Source: Marinobacterium profundum
GTDB lineage: Bacteria > Pseudomonadota > Gammaproteobacteria > Pseudomonadales > Balneatricaceae
Assembly: GCF_001528745.1 (NCBI RefSeq)
Contig: NZ_BCNS01000109.1
Span: forward strand, 16,041 to 80,040
Direction: 5' to 3'
DNA: 64,000 bases
The translations under genes and the position numbers were made by a program. Under the pieces are notes generated by a model. That model was given only the letters and a program-made list of their open reading frames with translations, did no database searches and was not told where the DNA came from. Below, in pieces: positions 29,275-38,358 of the stretch (position 1 is its first letter; every line of letters starts with the position of its first letter).

Positions 29275-30855
29275 ATGTCCTTTCTCGACCTCGATTTAGA
29301 TCTCGAACTGCAACAGCACCTGATCGAATCCGGCTTTTCAAGCCCGACGCCGATCCAGCAGCAATCCATTCCGCTGACACTCGATGGCCAGGACATCCTT
29401 GCCACGGCCCCCACCGGCAGCGGCAAGACTCTGGCTTTCTTGCTACCTGCGTTGCAGCACTTGCTGGATCAGCCGCCGCGTACCGGGTTGTCGCCACGGG
29501 TATTGGTTCTGAGCCCAACCCGCGAGCTGGCCAGCCAGATTCTGCGCGTGGTTGAGTCGTTCGCCGCCGAGCTTTCGATGGACTGCGGTCTGATCGTGGG
29601 CGGCGTGCCTTACGGCAACCAGAAGCAGATCATGGAAACCGGTATGGATCTGCTGATCGCCACGCCTGGTCGCCTGCTGGAACTGGACGAAAAAGGCTGG
29701 GTTGACCTCAGCGACGTTAACCTGTTGATCATCGACGAAGCCGACCGCATGCTGGATCTGGGTTTCCAGGAACCGCTGAACGAGATTGCCAGCCTGGTGC
29801 CGGTCGCGCACCAGACGCTGATGTTCTCCGCCACCCTGGAATCTGCCCCTATCCAGATTCTGGCCGGCAAGTTGCTCAAGCCCGAAGCTGCCCAGGTTGC
29901 GGTCAGCAACGCCCGCTCCATGGCCGGTAATATCGAACACAGCATCCTGCGCGCCGATAACGACGAGCACAAGCTCGCCCTGTTCAAGTCTTTGATCAGC
30001 GATGAAAGCATCGATCAGGCGCTGGTTTTCGTTAACAGCCGCAAGCAGGTCGAACAGTGGGTCGCCATAGTGCGGGCCATGGGCATCATGTGCGACGGCC
30101 TGCATGGAGAGATGGATCAGGGCGATCGCACGCTGCACATGAAGCAACTGCGCCGCGGTCGACTCAAGGTTCTGGTGGCGACCGATGTTGCCTCCCGCGG
30201 CCTCGATCTGGCCCATATCAGCCATGTTATCAACCTGAACCTGCCCCTCAAGGCTGACTCCTATATTCACCGCGCCGGACGCGCCGGACGTGACGGCTCC
30301 CAGGGCATCGCGGTCTCCATTGTCGATTCCCTCGACTGGCCCCGTGTTGGTCGTATCGAACGCTACCTGCAGCAGCCGCTCAAGCGCCGCAAGATAGAAG
30401 GCCTGGAACCCAGCAAGCCCGAGCCTCAGGCCAACAAGCAGGCCAAGAAAAGCAAAGCCAAGGCCAAAGCGAAGAAGAAAGCCGACATCAAGCCCGGCGT
30501 CAAACCCGGCAAGTCCCGCAAGAAGGTCAAGGGTCCGCGCCCCGCCACGCCACGCCAGCCTGAAGAAGCCGGCGAACAAGCAGGCAACAGCGCCAAACCC
30601 CGCAGTGCAGGCAGCGGCGCTGCGCGTCCGGCGTCCGGCTCTTCATCCGACAAGGCTCGCACAGGTCGCTCAGGCGCTACTGGCAGCAATAGCAGCCGTG
30701 ACAGCAGCCGCAGCGACGACCGCAAGCCAAGCGGAAGCACGCCTCGCAGCAGCGACTCTCGCAACAGTACCCGCAGCGACGGCCCGCGCACTGCCGGTGG
30801 CCGCACTCAGGGCACCAGGTCCGGTGGCGGACGGGACAACAAGAGCCGCGGTTAG
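29275..30855 (+). CDS. DEAD-box RNA helicase with long low-complexity tail
   Basis: Residues 1-375 form a standard DEAD-box core: Walker A APTGSGKT (45-52), PTRELA, TPGR, DEAD (154-157), SAT, and HRAGRAGRDG. From about 385 to 526 the sequence is disordered: a Lys/Ala block (KKSKAKAKAKKKADIK), then a Ser/Arg/Gly-rich region (SRDSSRSDDRK, RSGGGRDNKSRG). Such tails bind RNA and can drive condensate formation in other bacterial and eukaryotic DEAD proteins; that is inference here. It is divergent from rapA and ends before a clear hairpin. Confidence 0.88.
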   Translation: MSFLDLDLDLELQQHLIESGFSSPTPIQQQSIPLTLDGQDILATAPTGSGKTLAFLLPALQHLLDQPPRTGLSPRVLVLSPTRELASQILRVVESFAAELSMDCGLIVGGVPYGNQKQIMETGMDLLIATPGRLLELDEKGWVDLSDVNLLIIDEADRMLDLGFQEPLNEIASLVPVAHQTLMFSATLESAPIQILAGKLLKPEAAQVAVSNARSMAGNIEHSILRADNDEHKLALFKSLISDESIDQALVFVNSRKQVEQWVAIVRAMGIMCDGLHGEMDQGDRTLHMKQLRRGRLKVLVATDVASRGLDLAHISHVINLNLPLKADSYIHRAGRAGRDGSQGIAVSIVDSLDWPRVGRIERYLQQPLKRRKIEGLEPSKPEPQANKQAKKSKAKAKAKKKADIKPGVKPGKSRKKVKGPRPATPRQPEEAGEQAGNSAKPRSAGSGAARPASGSSSDKARTGRSGATGSNSSRDSSRSDDRKPSGSTPRSSDSRNSTRSDGPRTAGGRTQGTRSGGGRDNKSRG

Positions 30856-30901
30856 CCCCGCGTTCACAATAATTATGCAGACACAGGGGCACAAACGAAT
30901 G

Positions 30902-30927
30902 GATTAAAAGCCCGGCAGCTTTTAATC
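30902..30927 (+). terminator. Terminator after the DEAD-box gene
   Basis: GATTAAAAGC (30902-30911) pairs perfectly with GCTTTTAATC (30918-30927), and the stem is flanked by a further imperfect ACACAGG/CTGTGT pairing. T-rich sequence (CTGTGTCTTTGTGTTT) follows, in keeping with a rho-independent terminator. Confidence 0.7.
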
Positions 30928-31008
30928 TGTGTCTTTGTGTTTGCAATAATGCACATCTAACGCCGTCAGATCTGTCAGGACATATTCGCAGGGAGCGCCT
31001 ACACGGCC

Positions 31009-31590
31009 ATGACACTTTTAGCTCGCATCACCGCTCACATCAGCGCCTGGCGCCAACACCGCAGAAATTGTAGCCGCAGCAGAAGTCAAACCTGGCTGCT
31101 TGCGGCCCTGTGTATCGCCCTGCTGCAGGGCTGTGCCGGCAATGGCGTCACCGAGCCCCCCGCCGTAATTTCTGTGCAGCCACCACACACCAGCATCGAA
31201 CAGCAGACTGTCAGCCAGCTGTATGAGCTGCACCGCCAATGGCGCGGCACACCCTATCGTTATGGCGGCAGCAGCCGTAATGGCATCGACTGCTCGGCCC
31301 TGATCCAGAATGGCTTTCGCCAGCACTTCAGCCAAGAACTGCCGCGCACCACCGAAGGCCTGCTCAGGGTGGGCGATACCATCGCCGCTGATGAACTGCG
31401 CGCGGGCGACCTTGTTTTTTTCAGAACGGGCAGCTATGGCCGCCACGCCGGTATTTATATTGAAAACGGCCGTTTTCTGCATGCATCCACCAGCAAGGGC
31501 GTAATGATTTCGGATATGAAAAACCCCTACTGGAAACGCCACTACTGGACCGCTCGCAGAATCGAGCTGCCCGTCACAACAGAATCCTGA
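31009..31590 (+). CDS. NlpC/P60 lipoprotein endopeptidase (MepS/Spr-like)
   Basis: The 193-residue protein has a type II signal peptide with lipobox LLQGC, lipidated at Cys42, and a C-terminal NlpC/P60 domain. The catalytic triad is visible: Cys95 in GIDCSALIQ, His146 in GRHAG and His158 in FLHAS. MepS/NlpC enzymes cut D-Ala-mDAP cross-links of peptidoglycan so that the wall can expand. The signal region is long because of an extra basic N-terminal segment (RQHRRNCSRSRS); a start nearer residue 28 has no ATG. It stands alone, 98 bp before pheA. Confidence 0.9.
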   Translation: MTLLARITAHISAWRQHRRNCSRSRSQTWLLAALCIALLQGCAGNGVTEPPAVISVQPPHTSIEQQTVSQLYELHRQWRGTPYRYGGSSRNGIDCSALIQNGFRQHFSQELPRTTEGLLRVGDTIAADELRAGDLVFFRTGSYGRHAGIYIENGRFLHASTSKGVMISDMKNPYWKRHYWTARRIELPVTTES

Positions 31591-31688
31591 GGGCATTTCC
31601 GCAGTCTGCGCATAATGTTTTTCCAGCCCTGTGCGGCTATGCAATAATAGCCGCCCATTTAAGCAATCTGATTTCAAGGTCGGTTAAC

Positions 31689-32549
31689 GTGAGCAACAAG
31701 ATCATCGCATTTCAGGGTTACAAAGGTGCTTATTCGCACCTGTCCTGCGTCCGTGTACATCCGGAAATGGAAGCCTTTGCCTGCGAGACTTTTAGCCACG
31801 CGATGTTTATGGTGGAACGCGGGGAAGCCAATCTGGCCATGATCCCGCTGGAAAACTCCACCGCAGGCCGGGTGGAAGAAATTTACCGCCTGATGCCCAA
31901 AACCGAACTGCACATTATCGGGGAACACTTTGAGCCGGTGAACCACTGCCTGCTGGGCATACCCGGCAGCCGCATCCAAGACATCACCGAAGCGGCCTCC
32001 CACCCCCAGGCGCTGGCCCAGTGCGACACTCATCTCAAATCCCTCGGCATTGCACCTGTCGCAAGCCTGGACACCGCAGGTGCGGCCGCCGAACTTGCCG
32101 CGACCCCTAACAAGCATATGGCTGCCATCGCCTCGAGCCTGGCCGCTGAACTCTATGGGCTGGATATACTGCGGGAGAATTTCCAGGACAAAACCGGCAA
32201 TACCACCCGCTTTTTGATTCTGTCCAAAACCAGCCAGATGCCGGTGTTTGATCCTGCTGTCACCTTTATGACATCGATCATGTTCGCCGTACGCAACATG
32301 CCGGCGGCGCTGTACAAGGCCCTCGGCGGCTTTGCCACCAACGGCGTCAACGCCATCAAACTCGAAAGCTACATGGCCTCAGACACCATGCAGGCCACCA
32401 GCTTTCACCTGGATGTGGAAGGCCACCCGGATCAGCGTTCCATGCAATACGCACTGCAGGAACTGGATTTCTTCGCCAAGGACGTGCGCATCATGGGCAC
32501 CTACCCGGCGCACCCGTTCCGCTACCGCAAAGACACCCTGGTGGAATAA
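31689..32549 (+). CDS. pheA: Prephenate dehydratase (monofunctional, with ACT domain)
   Basis: A 286-residue enzyme that makes phenylpyruvate for phenylalanine synthesis. GYKGAYSH (10-17) and LENSTAGRV (54-62) line the active site and the catalytic TRF motif is at 173-175 (GNTTRFLIL). The ACT regulatory domain (about 195-275) has ALGGFATNGVNAIKLESYM, where gammaproteobacterial chorismate mutase-linked PheA has IESRP; the form seen resembles alphaproteobacterial stand-alone enzymes. There is no fused chorismate mutase. It starts with GTG at 31689, after AAGG. Confidence 0.92.
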   Translation: MSNKIIAFQGYKGAYSHLSCVRVHPEMEAFACETFSHAMFMVERGEANLAMIPLENSTAGRVEEIYRLMPKTELHIIGEHFEPVNHCLLGIPGSRIQDITEAASHPQALAQCDTHLKSLGIAPVASLDTAGAAAELAATPNKHMAAIASSLAAELYGLDILRENFQDKTGNTTRFLILSKTSQMPVFDPAVTFMTSIMFAVRNMPAALYKALGGFATNGVNAIKLESYMASDTMQATSFHLDVEGHPDQRSMQYALQELDFFAKDVRIMGTYPAHPFRYRKDTLVE

Positions 32550-32559
32550 GACTTAATCG

Positions 32560-32590
32560 AAAAAGGGCCCGCCAGCCGGCGAGCCCTATT
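32560..32590 (+). terminator. Probable pheA terminator
   Basis: A GC-rich hairpin (GGGCCCGCC-AGCC-GGCGAGCCC, one internal mismatch pair) starts 15 bases after the pheA stop, is preceded by AAAA and followed by TATTT. It can serve the converging unit as well. Confidence 0.55.
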
Positions 32591-32734
32591 TATGCAACTG
32601 ACATCAAGCGTTTTAACCCTGCCTGACACCTTCGGTTCTTAAAACTCTGCGCTGCAAAGCCTGTACTCAACTACCGAGATTAAGCTTGTAAGCCTGCACC
32701 CGATCAATGATCCAATCTTTATCGCAGCCACCCG

Positions 32735-34177
32735 CTACGCAAAGTTAACGTAAAATGTTTTCTTTTCCAGATACTGCTCGAATCCGTATTTTCCATCTTC
32801 ACCACCGGAACCGCTCATTTTGTAGCCGTTATGGAAGCCCTGATGCTGCTCGCCATGACCCCGATTGATATAGATCTCACCGAATTCAAGCTCAGTATTA
32901 CAACGCATAATGGTTTTCATGTCGTTAGTGCATACCATCGCGGCCAGTCCGAATTCACAGTCATTGGCATATCCGATGACTTCGTCGAGGCTGCTGAATT
33001 TCACCACCGGCAAGATTGGGCCAAAAGCCTCTTCATGGATAATCGTCATGTCCTGGGTTACATCGACCAGTACTGTGGGTTCAAACCAGAATCCCTTATC
33101 AAAGCCTGCACCCGTCATGCGCTTGCCGCCGGTAGCGATCTTCGCGCCCTCTTCCAGACTTTTAGCGACCAGATATTCCATGTGCTCCAATTCGGATCGA
33201 TTAACCTTGGGTCCAATATCTGTGCTGGCCAGCATCGGATCACCCACCTTTAAGCGGCGTACCTTGCCTAAAAATTTATCCATGAATTCATCATAAATGC
33301 TTTCATGCAGATACATGCGCTCGTTGCAGGTGCACACCTGGCCACAGTTGTCGAAACGTGAATGCACAGCCGCATCCACGGCCACATCCAGATTCGCATC
33401 CGCAAACACAATGAACGGCGCCTTGCCACCGAGCTCCAGCTGCACATGAGCCAGGTTTTCAGACGCCGCGCGGAAAATCGACTGCCCCGCAGGCGTACTT
33501 CCCGTCATGGTGACCATTTTAGTAATAGGATTTTTCACCAGCGCATTACCCATGACACGACCAGGGCCTGTCACTATATTCAAGACCCCCGCAGGGATGC
33601 CCGCCTTATTCGCCAGGTCACCGAGCTCCAGGGTCGCCAGGGGTGTTTCTGCTGTGGGCTTCACAACGATAGCATTACCCGCTACCAGAGCGGGGCCAAT
33701 CTTGCGGCCCGCCAGCGCCAGCGGGAAGTTCCATGCAGTGATGGCTACAACAACGCCACGGGGTACTTTTTGAATCCAGATCTGTTCATTAGGATTATCC
33801 GAAGGAAGAATATCGCCTTCTATTTGGCGCGCCCAATCACAGGCGTACTCAATAAAGGATGCGGTTGCTTCGACCTCGATTTCTGCGACTCGCAGCAGCT
33901 TGCCCTGCTCTTGCACCAGCAATTCAGCCAGGTGTGACTTGTTAGTGCGAATTTGCGCCGCAAAATTTCGCATAATATCTGCACGTTGACGTGCTGGAAT
34001 CATTCGCCATAGCTTTTGCGCAGCCTCAGCCGCCTTAAGTGCTGCCAGGGCATCCGCCTCTGTACCTTTTTGAACAGTGCCGACAACGACTTCACTGGAC
34101 GGAGAAATAACCGCTGCCGTTTCCCCGCTCACTGATTCACGCCATTCCCCGTTTATAAACAGCTGATAATTCTTCAT
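32735..34177 (-). CDS. Aldehyde dehydrogenase (AldA/lactaldehyde dehydrogenase-like)
   Basis: From ATG 34177, with GAGGGG seven bases upstream, the enzyme has 480 residues. Catalytic Cys282 lies in CGQVCTCNERMYL, the general base Glu248 in QLELGGKAP, and Asn150/Lys173 complete the NAD-dependent ALDH set. The overall sequence closely follows E. coli AldA, which oxidises lactaldehyde and glycolaldehyde. A reading from 34237 would start inside the MITE copy at 34201 and is rejected as native. It lies near a GMC oxidoreductase and a sugar transporter, suggesting consecutive oxidation of an imported alcohol or sugar. Confidence 0.88.
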   Translation of the reverse strand: MKNYQLFINGEWRESVSGETAAVISPSSEVVVGTVQKGTEADALAALKAAEAAQKLWRMIPARQRADIMRNFAAQIRTNKSHLAELLVQEQGKLLRVAEIEVEATASFIEYACDWARQIEGDILPSDNPNEQIWIQKVPRGVVVAITAWNFPLALAGRKIGPALVAGNAIVVKPTAETPLATLELGDLANKAGIPAGVLNIVTGPGRVMGNALVKNPITKMVTMTGSTPAGQSIFRAASENLAHVQLELGGKAPFIVFADANLDVAVDAAVHSRFDNCGQVCTCNERMYLHESIYDEFMDKFLGKVRRLKVGDPMLASTDIGPKVNRSELEHMEYLVAKSLEEGAKIATGGKRMTGAGFDKGFWFEPTVLVDVTQDMTIIHEEAFGPILPVVKFSSLDEVIGYANDCEFGLAAMVCTNDMKTIMRCNTELEFGEIYINRGHGEQHQGFHNGYKMSGSGGEDGKYGFEQYLEKKTFYVNFA

Positions 34178-34200
34178 ACAAACCCCTCGTGCAACGCTAG

Positions 34201-34359
34201 GAGGCTGTCCGACAATACTCAACCTACTGCGAGCCACCTGAGTTTGGCTTTTTTTTGTGCTGTTTTGCGTTAAATAGAACCACTATTCGTCTTAAAACAC
34301 CGCAAAAAACCGCTCAAATCAGTCGACTCTCGCTACGGCCAGCATTCTCGGACAGCCTC
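34201..34359. mobile_element. MITE family 1, copy b (159 bp, perfect CTAG duplication)
   Basis: The element runs GAGGCTGTCCGACAATACTC to AGCATTCTCGGACAGCCTC, with CTAG on both sides (34197-34200 and 34360-34363). In inverse orientation it matches 9779-10009, lacking about 80 internal bases. It sits 24 bp upstream of the aldA-like start codon and adds an in-frame upstream GTG to that ORF. No transposase is encoded. Confidence 0.85.
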
Positions 34360-34515
34360 CTAGACGAAATAGTCGTAAATTCGGATATGCACAGCACTTT
34401 TATAATGGGCTGCCAGACGGTCACACCACGGATACAAAGAACCGTGCCCAACTTACTGGCTACCCGGTATACAAAACGCTATACACCTAAATAGAATATT
34501 GAAACCAATAGCCAG

Positions 34516-36183
34516 CTATAAAGCCGCCCGTGCTTCTTGCTTAGGATTGAAGACCCTGCACTCTATACGGCCTGATTCATCCAGCATAAAATCGGCACAA
34601 CGGTCCCCAAGCATCATTGCCGGTGCGTTTGTATTGCCCGCATTGATATCCGGCACAGCAGACATGTCACAGACCCTTAAATTGCTGACGCCCAGCACCC
34701 GCATTTTATTGTCAAGCACTGCCAGAGGGTCATCGTCCCGCCCCATTCGACAGGTACCCGCAGGATGATAGTTGGTTTTGACAAAGCGTTTGCAGTGCGC
34801 GACAAGGGCATCATCACTCAAGTCGTCCGGCGCGGGCGCGATAATCCGCTTAACACGCGCGGCCAGGGGCCCGGTCTGAAACGCCTTCAAAAAGAAGCGC
34901 TGACCCGCCACCATCGCCTGCATATCCTCATCATCCCCGAGTAAATTCGGGCACACCTGCGGCATATCGTCCGGATTCGCCGAACGCAGCCGTACGTATC
35001 CGCGGGATTTGGGTTTGACCACAACCGTAGTCACGGTCATCCCATAGGTATCCTCCACCGAGTTTTTCAGATCCCGATCCAGGTACACAATAGGGACACA
35101 GAATGCCTGAATCGTTGGCTCGGCTTCGCGCTCAAGCGGATTAACGAAAGCACCCGCCTCAACGCCTGCCGAGGTCACAGGCCCAGAACCAAACAGCTTG
35201 AATTGCAAGCCGTTGCGCAGCATCCGCCAGCCAACGCCTTGCTTGAAATATCCGTAGGGGCCATTGGCTGTCGCAATAATCGGGACTTCGGGATGATCAA
35301 TCAGGTTTTCCCCAACCCCAGCAAGATTCACATGACAGTCAATCCCCATCTCGCGCAAATGCTTCCCGGGCCCAATACCCGACAGCATAAGCAGCTGTGG
35401 ACTGACCAGAGCGCCGGCGGCCACTACAACCTCACGCCCTACACTGATTCGGTGCAGCTCACCTTTCGCATCGCGATACTGCACGGCAATCGCTACACCG
35501 CCGGACAATTCAATTTTCTGAACCGTCGCACCGACTCGCACCGTCAGCGCCGAACAATCGGCAAGCGGCCCAAGATAGGCATAGGCTGAGCTGCTGCGCT
35601 TGCCATTACGGTTAGTGAATTGATAAAAACCACAACCCCGCTGGGCTGGCCCGTTAAAGTCATCGTTGTAGGGTTCTCCCAGCGCCTGTACGCTTTGGAC
35701 AAACCAGCGGGACACATCGTCCACATGCTTGGGGTCTGACACCAGCAGGGGTCCATCAATGCCATGAAGATCATTGCTCAGGCGGTTATTGCCCTCCATG
35801 CGGCGAAAATAGGGCAACACGTCCTTCCAGGCCCAGCCTGCATCTGTACCCAGCACCTGATCCCAGGCGTCATAATCGGATGGGCGACCACGCATATAGA
35901 CCTGCGCATTCACTGAGGATCCGCCCCCCAAAACGTTGCCTTGGGGGATATCCAGTACACGGCCCCCCAACTGTTGCTGCGGCACGGTCTGGTGATAGCG
36001 CATGAACTTGCTGCCATTGATCATCTTGAATATACCCGGTGGCATATCCAGCAGCAGGTGCCTGTGGGAGTGACCGGCTTCGAGCAGTAACACAGAGCCG
36101 CCACTCTCCCTGGCCAGACGGGCCGCTGCGACACATCCGGCAGACCCTCCTCCAATCACCACATAGTCATACTGCGTTTCCAT
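34516..36183 (-). CDS. GMC-family FAD oxidoreductase (choline dehydrogenase-like)
   Basis: The 555-residue protein opens with the FAD-binding YVVIGGGSAGCVAAARL and carries GMC signature 1 (VLGGGSSVNAQVYMRGRPSDY) in two adjoining parts VLGGGSSVNAQVY and MRGRPSDYDAW, signature 2 (GALVSPQLLMLSGIGP), and the active-site region NYHPAGTCRMG and INAGNTNAPAMM with the His and Asn pair. GMC enzymes oxidise alcohols to aldehydes. I chose ATG 36183 because GAGGGG precedes it; a GTG at 36195 is the alternative. With the ALDH downstream it could oxidise an alcohol through aldehyde to acid. The true substrate is unknown. Confidence 0.9.
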   Translation of the reverse strand: METQYDYVVIGGGSAGCVAAARLARESGGSVLLLEAGHSHRHLLLDMPPGIFKMINGSKFMRYHQTVPQQQLGGRVLDIPQGNVLGGGSSVNAQVYMRGRPSDYDAWDQVLGTDAGWAWKDVLPYFRRMEGNNRLSNDLHGIDGPLLVSDPKHVDDVSRWFVQSVQALGEPYNDDFNGPAQRGCGFYQFTNRNGKRSSSAYAYLGPLADCSALTVRVGATVQKIELSGGVAIAVQYRDAKGELHRISVGREVVVAAGALVSPQLLMLSGIGPGKHLREMGIDCHVNLAGVGENLIDHPEVPIIATANGPYGYFKQGVGWRMLRNGLQFKLFGSGPVTSAGVEAGAFVNPLEREAEPTIQAFCVPIVYLDRDLKNSVEDTYGMTVTTVVVKPKSRGYVRLRSANPDDMPQVCPNLLGDDEDMQAMVAGQRFFLKAFQTGPLAARVKRIIAPAPDDLSDDALVAHCKRFVKTNYHPAGTCRMGRDDDPLAVLDNKMRVLGVSNLRVCDMSAVPDINAGNTNAPAMMLGDRCADFMLDESGRIECRVFNPKQEARAAL

Positions 36184-36295
36184 AGTGCCCCTCACATCAC
36201 AAGCTAAAACCCATATTGAAAATCACCCAGCAGACTGCTGGCGCACCTGGCTCGCCCGCCGCATTCACTGCATCGCAGTGAATGCACGGCAGCGC

Positions 36296-37300
36296 TTAAC
36301 GCGCGCGTGCCTTGTTGATGATTTTGGCCTGAATGATCACCACCACCAGCAGAAAGCCACCACGAATCACGGACTGCCAATAAGCACTAAAGGTGATAGT
36401 CCCACTGCCGTTTTCAAAATTGAGGATGTTGAAGATCAGGCCCAGCAGAATGGCGCCCGCCAGAGTGGCACTGATGGATCCAAGGCCTCCGGTCAGTAGC
36501 GTTCCTCCCACGACCACCGATGCGATTGCGGACAGTTCCCAACCCATGCCCTCCAGCGGCTGCCCGGCGCCAAATCCGGAAGCCAGCATCACACCCGCCA
36601 AGCCCGCTAGAGCACCGCTCAATACATAGACGCCCCACAGTGTCCGCTCGACCTGCAAACCCATCAGCCTGGAAGACTCTTCACTTCCGCCGATCGACAG
36701 CAGGTGGCGACCAAAGGGAAATTTTTCCAGCAATACCCAGCAGCCGATAAAGACAATAAGGGTCGTCACCACCGGCCAGGGAAGATAATCAAAGGCCTTG
36801 CCGAGACCAAAGTGAGTAAAATTACTGTCCCAGGAGACAGGTACCGACTGATTATCGGAAATCACCAACGCCATGCCCCGGGCGCCCAGCATCATGGCCA
36901 GCGTCGCGATAAAAGGAACCACTTTGAGCCGGGTGATCACAAAGGCGTTAATTGCTCCTGTAGCCACACCCACCAAAACGCCAACCGGTAACGCAACTTC
37001 AATGCCGTAAGGGCTGACAGCAGCAACAACAACGCTTGATAACGCCACCACCGAGCCAACGGACAGGTCGATACCCCCGCTCATAATGACAAACGTCATG
37101 CCCAGCGCGATAAGGATAAACATGGAGTTGTAGGACAGAAACGTCATGATGTTGTATTCAGTGAGGAAACTGTCGTAACGTAAGCCCCCAAACATGATCA
37201 TAAGAACCAGAGCGATCCAGACTCCCTCTGAACGCAAATGAGCGCTACACCTGGATAGAAGCTGAAAAAGATTAGTGCGCGTGCTGGACGGACTATTCAT
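36296..37300 (-). CDS. Sugar ABC transporter permease, YjfF-like (CUT2 class)
   Basis: A 334-residue RbsC-family permease with eight or more hydrophobic segments and the BPD_transp_2 pattern IVMSGGIDLSVGSVVALSSV and GVYVLSGALAGLAGVML. It is the last gene of a binding protein-ATPase-permease-permease operon in the same order as E. coli ytfQ-ytfR-ytfT-yjfF. Its ATG overlaps the preceding permease stop by four bases. In CUT2 systems two different permeases form a heterodimeric channel. Confidence 0.88.
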   Translation of the reverse strand: MNSPSSTRTNLFQLLSRCSAHLRSEGVWIALVLMIMFGGLRYDSFLTEYNIMTFLSYNSMFILIALGMTFVIMSGGIDLSVGSVVALSSVVVAAVSPYGIEVALPVGVLVGVATGAINAFVITRLKVVPFIATLAMMLGARGMALVISDNQSVPVSWDSNFTHFGLGKAFDYLPWPVVTTLIVFIGCWVLLEKFPFGRHLLSIGGSEESSRLMGLQVERTLWGVYVLSGALAGLAGVMLASGFGAGQPLEGMGWELSAIASVVVGGTLLTGGLGSISATLAGAILLGLIFNILNFENGSGTITFSAYWQSVIRGGFLLVVVIIQAKIINKARAR

Positions 37301-38301
37301 TTTGATCCCCCCCGCATCTGTTGCAGATACACCGCGACAATAATGATGAAGGCTTTCGCCACCATGGCCACAGCATCATGCACACCGTTTGCCAGCAGGG
37401 TGTAACCCATCAACTGGATAATGGCAGCACCCAGCACTGCACCTATAACCGGCGCCTTGCCTCCGGTTAACAAGGCACCACCCACAACCGCGGCAGCAAT
37501 CGCATCCAGCTCCATCAGCTGCCCGGTCTGGTTGGCATCGGATGCCGCGTTAATCGCGGTTGTGATCAAGCCGGCGATACCGGCCAACAGCCCACAGACT
37601 GTATAGGTGACAAGCTTTACTTTTTTGACCGGCACACCGGCCAGTTGCGCAGCCTTTTCATTGCCACCCACGGCAAGAAGATAACGTCCAAAGATCGAAC
37701 GGCGTAAAGTCCAGGCACAGACTAGCGCCAAAACCACAGTAATGACGGCCTGGAATGGAATCCCCAGCAGCCGACCCGTACCCAGAAACTCAAACGCCGG
37801 AATATCAAAAGACTGCAACTCACCATTGGTCAGTACCTGAGCGATACCTCGACCGGAAATAAACAGAACTAATGTAGCAATGATAGGTTGTATATTATAT
37901 CGGCTCACAAGAACGCCATTGAACAGCCCGCCCGCAGAGGCCGCCAACAGGGCTACGGGTATGGCTACCATCAGACCGATAGAAGGGTTACTCATGCCAA
38001 AGTCGGATAACATGATCAGTGGCGCCACCGTACCTGCCAGTGCCATCAGAGCTCCCACAGACAAGTCAATTCCGCCGGAAGCAATAACCAGGGTCATCCC
38101 AATAGCAACAATCGCAATCGTTGCCACCTGGGTGAGGTTGACATAGAGCGTCTGAATTTCCAGGAAATTTGGCGTAATAGCAAGGTTAACCAATATCAGC
38201 AAAAAAAACGCAGATAGGGTACCGTTTCGTGTAAGTATATTTCTTACTTTAAACATCAGCGGCTTCGGAGAGTTTCCGAAGGTAATCGTTGTATCTGTCA
38301 T
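37297..38301 (-). CDS. Sugar ABC transporter permease, YtfT-like (CUT2 class)
   Basis: This 334-residue permease has the same fold as its downstream partner, with VIASGGIDLSVGALMALAGT and YTVCGLLAGIAGLITTA motifs. The N-terminal 20 residues are cytoplasmic. Both permeases are of the galactofuranose-transporter size and arrangement rather than the single-permease RbsC type. It follows the ATPase gene by 57 bp. Confidence 0.88.
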   Translation of the reverse strand: MTDTTITFGNSPKPLMFKVRNILTRNGTLSAFFLLILVNLAITPNFLEIQTLYVNLTQVATIAIVAIGMTLVIASGGIDLSVGALMALAGTVAPLIMLSDFGMSNPSIGLMVAIPVALLAASAGGLFNGVLVSRYNIQPIIATLVLFISGRGIAQVLTNGELQSFDIPAFEFLGTGRLLGIPFQAVITVVLALVCAWTLRRSIFGRYLLAVGGNEKAAQLAGVPVKKVKLVTYTVCGLLAGIAGLITTAINAASDANQTGQLMELDAIAAAVVGGALLTGGKAPVIGAVLGAAIIQLMGYTLLANGVHDAVAMVAKAFIIIVAVYLQQMRGGSK

Positions 38302-38358
38302 ATCAACGCCCCACTATAGCCTGAGCTACAAATATCTGTAGCAGGAGAACCAAGAGTA

